Assembly (NCBI GenBank): GCA_027622495.1
Contig: JAQBYL010000209.1
Span: 1-7,080 of the forward strand
DNA: 7,080 nt
Reading direction: 5' to 3'
DNA from: Pseudomonadota bacterium
GTDB taxonomy: Bacteria > Pseudomonadota > Gammaproteobacteria > Pseudomonadales > Azotimanducaceae
Every line of letters starts with the position of its first letter. Within the stretch, counting starts at the first letter, position 1. A program made the position numbers and the translations under genes. The notes below the pieces were generated by a model. That model ran no database searches and was not told where the DNA came from. It was given only the letters and a program-made list of their open reading frames with translations. Below are positions 6,009 to 7,080 of this stretch, one piece after another.

Positions 6009-6318
6009 TGAGCCGTATCAGGTTCTGAGATTCGACTCGCATCGACTCAAATACGCAAGGCGAATCCGGAACATCCGTGGTTCATGCTACGCTTGCCGAA
6101 CTGGCTCACTGGCCTCCCAACCAACAACGGAGCTGGACGTCAGCAGGATCCTCTCGCGGCTGGTTCGAGATGTCCAATGGTTTTTTTTGATAGCGGAGCA
6201 CATAGAAGGGGCTTAAACGTTCATCGTGGCAACTTGCGGCTACCAAATCGTTTCTGATCGACTAGAATCCCGAAACTGACCTGGAAAGGCTCATCAATCA
6301 TAGAAATGTAGGTGAATT
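6009..6318. other. Divergent intergenic region between receptor and small exported protein
   Basis: I find no gene in these 310 bases. They should contain both divergent promoters. For the receptor, a poor TTGCGT (6053-6058) / TCGAAT (6030-6035) pair with 17-base spacing can be drawn on the minus strand. For the plus strand, TAGAAT at 6263-6268 may be a -10 element, without a convincing -35. A run of eight T bases lies at 6181-6188, without a stable hairpin in front. No Fur box or recognisable activator site is visible. Confidence 0.5.
6032..6048. repeat. Direct repeat with 10-bp period upstream of the receptor
   Basis: TCGACTC occurs at 6032-6038 and again at 6042-6048, one helical turn apart, about 40-55 bases upstream of the receptor ATG. 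It overlaps the spacer of the only promoter-like pair there. GATTCG (6029-6034) and CGAATC (6061-6066) also flank it as an inverted repeat. This could be an operator; the repeats are short. Confidence 0.3.
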
Positions 6319-6687
6319 ATGAGGTATCTGCTGACCTGCTTGGTCGTGTTGGTGGCCGTTTTACCCGCGATGATTATCGCTGCTGAGCAGTCTCGTCCAG
6401 CGTGGATGACGGATGAGGTAACGGCAGCTGCGCTAGCCATCGGTCTCGGTCCGGAGCAATTACAACCGTTCGGAACATGTGTGTCTGAGTTTCTCGCGGA
6501 GTACGGCGAGGCAGTTCGGCGCCTGATCCGGCACAACGATCCGGACCTGCAGTTTCATATCGACCGTAAACGCAAGTCGCTGGCGCGGGATATGGATGCC
6601 GCCATGATGGAGATCCTGAACGAAGAGCAGAGGGTGCCCTACCAGGATTACCGGAGGGTATTGCTCGCAGCCCTCAGCAATATCTGA
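6319..6687 (+). CDS. Small exported protein of unknown function
   Basis: This is a 122-residue protein I do not recognise. The N-terminus MRYLLTCLVVLVAVLPAMIIA is a clear Sec signal peptide with cleavage near residues 21-22 (IIA|AEQ or IAA|EQ), so the mature protein of about 100 residues is probably periplasmic. The mature part is predicted largely helical and charged: DEVTAAALAIGLGPEQLQPF (32-51), FLAEYGEAVRRLIRHND (58-74), then DRKRKSLARDMDAAMMEILNEEQRVPYQDYRRVLLAAL (82-119). The segment ILNEEQRVPYQDYRR recalls the helical LTxxQ-type repeats of Spy/CpxP-like periplasmic proteins, but this is only a loose resemblance. It has one cysteine in the mature part (Cys54). The start is supported by AGGTGA six bases upstream. 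The gene is divergent from the receptor and convergent with a dead oxygenase gene, so its role cannot be derived from context. Confidence 0.75.
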   Translation: MRYLLTCLVVLVAVLPAMIIAAEQSRPAWMTDEVTAAALAIGLGPEQLQPFGTCVSEFLAEYGEAVRRLIRHNDPDLQFHIDRKRKSLARDMDAAMMEILNEEQRVPYQDYRRVLLAALSNI

Positions 6688-6707
6688 GGAGTCGTGATGC
6701 GCGACGC

Positions 6708-6968
6708 CTACGCTTCCGCCGGGATCCAGGCGCCGTGAAAACCAGCCGGTATCCGTCTTTCCAAAGCGATTGTTGCAAGCGGCGAAGCGGAGATGTTCCT
6801 CGCATCGAGGATACGTATTTCGCTGGTGTCCGACGCTTGCCTGAAAACACAAACCAGTAACCACCTATCATCCTCGCCGGTAGCCCCATCGCGCGGGACG
6901 AAGACAGGCTCGCTGTTCTGATCACCCTCGCCAACCTGATGATGCTGAGTCGACCCGGATTGCATAGC
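6708..6968 (-). pseudogene. C-terminal remnant of a carotenoid oxygenase (RPE65/lignostilbene dioxygenase family)
   Basis: A minus-strand frame ending at the TAG 6708-6710 encodes about 85 residues that match the end of this family: STQHHQVGEGDQNSEPVFVPRDGA, EDDRWLLVCVF, IRILDARN, then LERRIPAGFHGAWIPAEA at the natural C-terminus. The histidine in GFHGAW (residue 77 from the Met at 6965) is the position of the fourth iron-binding histidine, and the EPVFVPR block is characteristic. These non-heme iron enzymes cleave C=C bonds of carotenoids or stilbene-type lignin fragments. Upstream of about 6968 the resemblance stops abruptly, with a TGA in frame shortly beyond and no continuation in other frames. 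The other three iron histidines and some 400 residues are missing. It lies 20 bases past the convergent small exported protein. Confidence 0.8.
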
Positions 6969-7080
6969 TAAAGCTAGAGCGCGGTCGCGATGAATTGAGC
7001 AAAAGTAGTAAGCTCAACGCCTCTAGCCCGCTTTATTCGTGAACCTGCCACAACGTTCCATTTTTTGCCAGATTGAGCCG
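6969..7080. other. Unassigned sequence right of the oxygenase remnant
   Basis: Neither strand shows a frame that continues the oxygenase or resembles another protein. It holds two small inverted repeats: TAGCT-AA-AGCTA at 6965-6976, right at the break point, and TTGAGC (6995-7000) / GCTCAA (7012-7017) with an 11-base spacer. Its origin is unknown; it probably belongs to the intergenic region of the next gene beyond the edge. Confidence 0.4.

Noticed and set aside
6150..6188. T8 run at 6181-6188 as an intrinsic terminator
   Set aside because: Only a 4-bp CTCG/CGAG stem and a tiny CCA-A-TGG precede it, no stable hairpin, and no plus-strand gene ends there.
6460..6934. Minus-strand frames of 134 and 86 codons around the small exported protein and the oxygenase remnant
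   Set aside because: The first is antisense to the small exported gene, and the second is in the wrong frame relative to the clear oxygenase C-terminus at 6708-6968.
1..7080. CRISPR arrays, tRNA, rRNA, toxin-antitoxin or defence genes
   Set aside because: No regularly spaced repeats, cloverleaf-like segments, or defence-type protein motifs were found on either strand.

Overview
The window looks like the chromosome of a Gram-negative, probably marine-type gammaproteobacterium. It carries an E. coli-like thioredoxin-dependent PAPS reductase, a very large outer-membrane TonB-dependent receptor with classical signal peptide, TonB box and plug motifs, and moderately high GC. The exact taxon cannot be named from the sequence alone.

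Layout. Bases 1-240 (minus) are the N-terminal 80 codons of an FAD-dependent, Baeyer-Villiger-type monooxygenase that runs off the left edge. Bases 354-1139 (minus) are an intact cysH. From about 1333 to 2880 no intact gene is left. In order there is a 5' stub of an RND efflux adaptor gene (+) with its start signals intact but a frameshift, a 3' stub of a probable cupin gene (-), a complete but defective insertion sequence (1747-2809) with 29-bp terminal inverted repeats, and a short SDR-like fragment (+) next to its right end. A perfect 14-bp hairpin at 2885-2915 then closes the transcript of the TonB-dependent receptor gene (2937-5993, minus), which dominates the window. A ~0.3-kb intergenic region separates the receptor from a divergent small exported protein of unknown function (6319-6687, +). 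Convergent to that is the C-terminal end of a carotenoid/lignostilbene oxygenase gene (minus) that has lost its body; the last ~110 bases hold nothing recognisable.

Interpretation. The intact genes do not form an obvious single operon. The flavin monooxygenase, the receptor, and the relics of an SDR, a cupin and a carotenoid oxygenase are all typical of uptake and oxidative breakdown of hydrophobic or aromatic compounds. I infer that this is an eroded catabolic locus cut up by deletions and an insertion element, with the receptor still apparently functional. I see no convincing new defence, CRISPR or other multi-gene system. The most rewarding points are the gene-relic patchwork, the IS with its catalytic core deleted, the paired cysteines in the receptor and the regularly spaced cysteines at the N-terminus of CysH.
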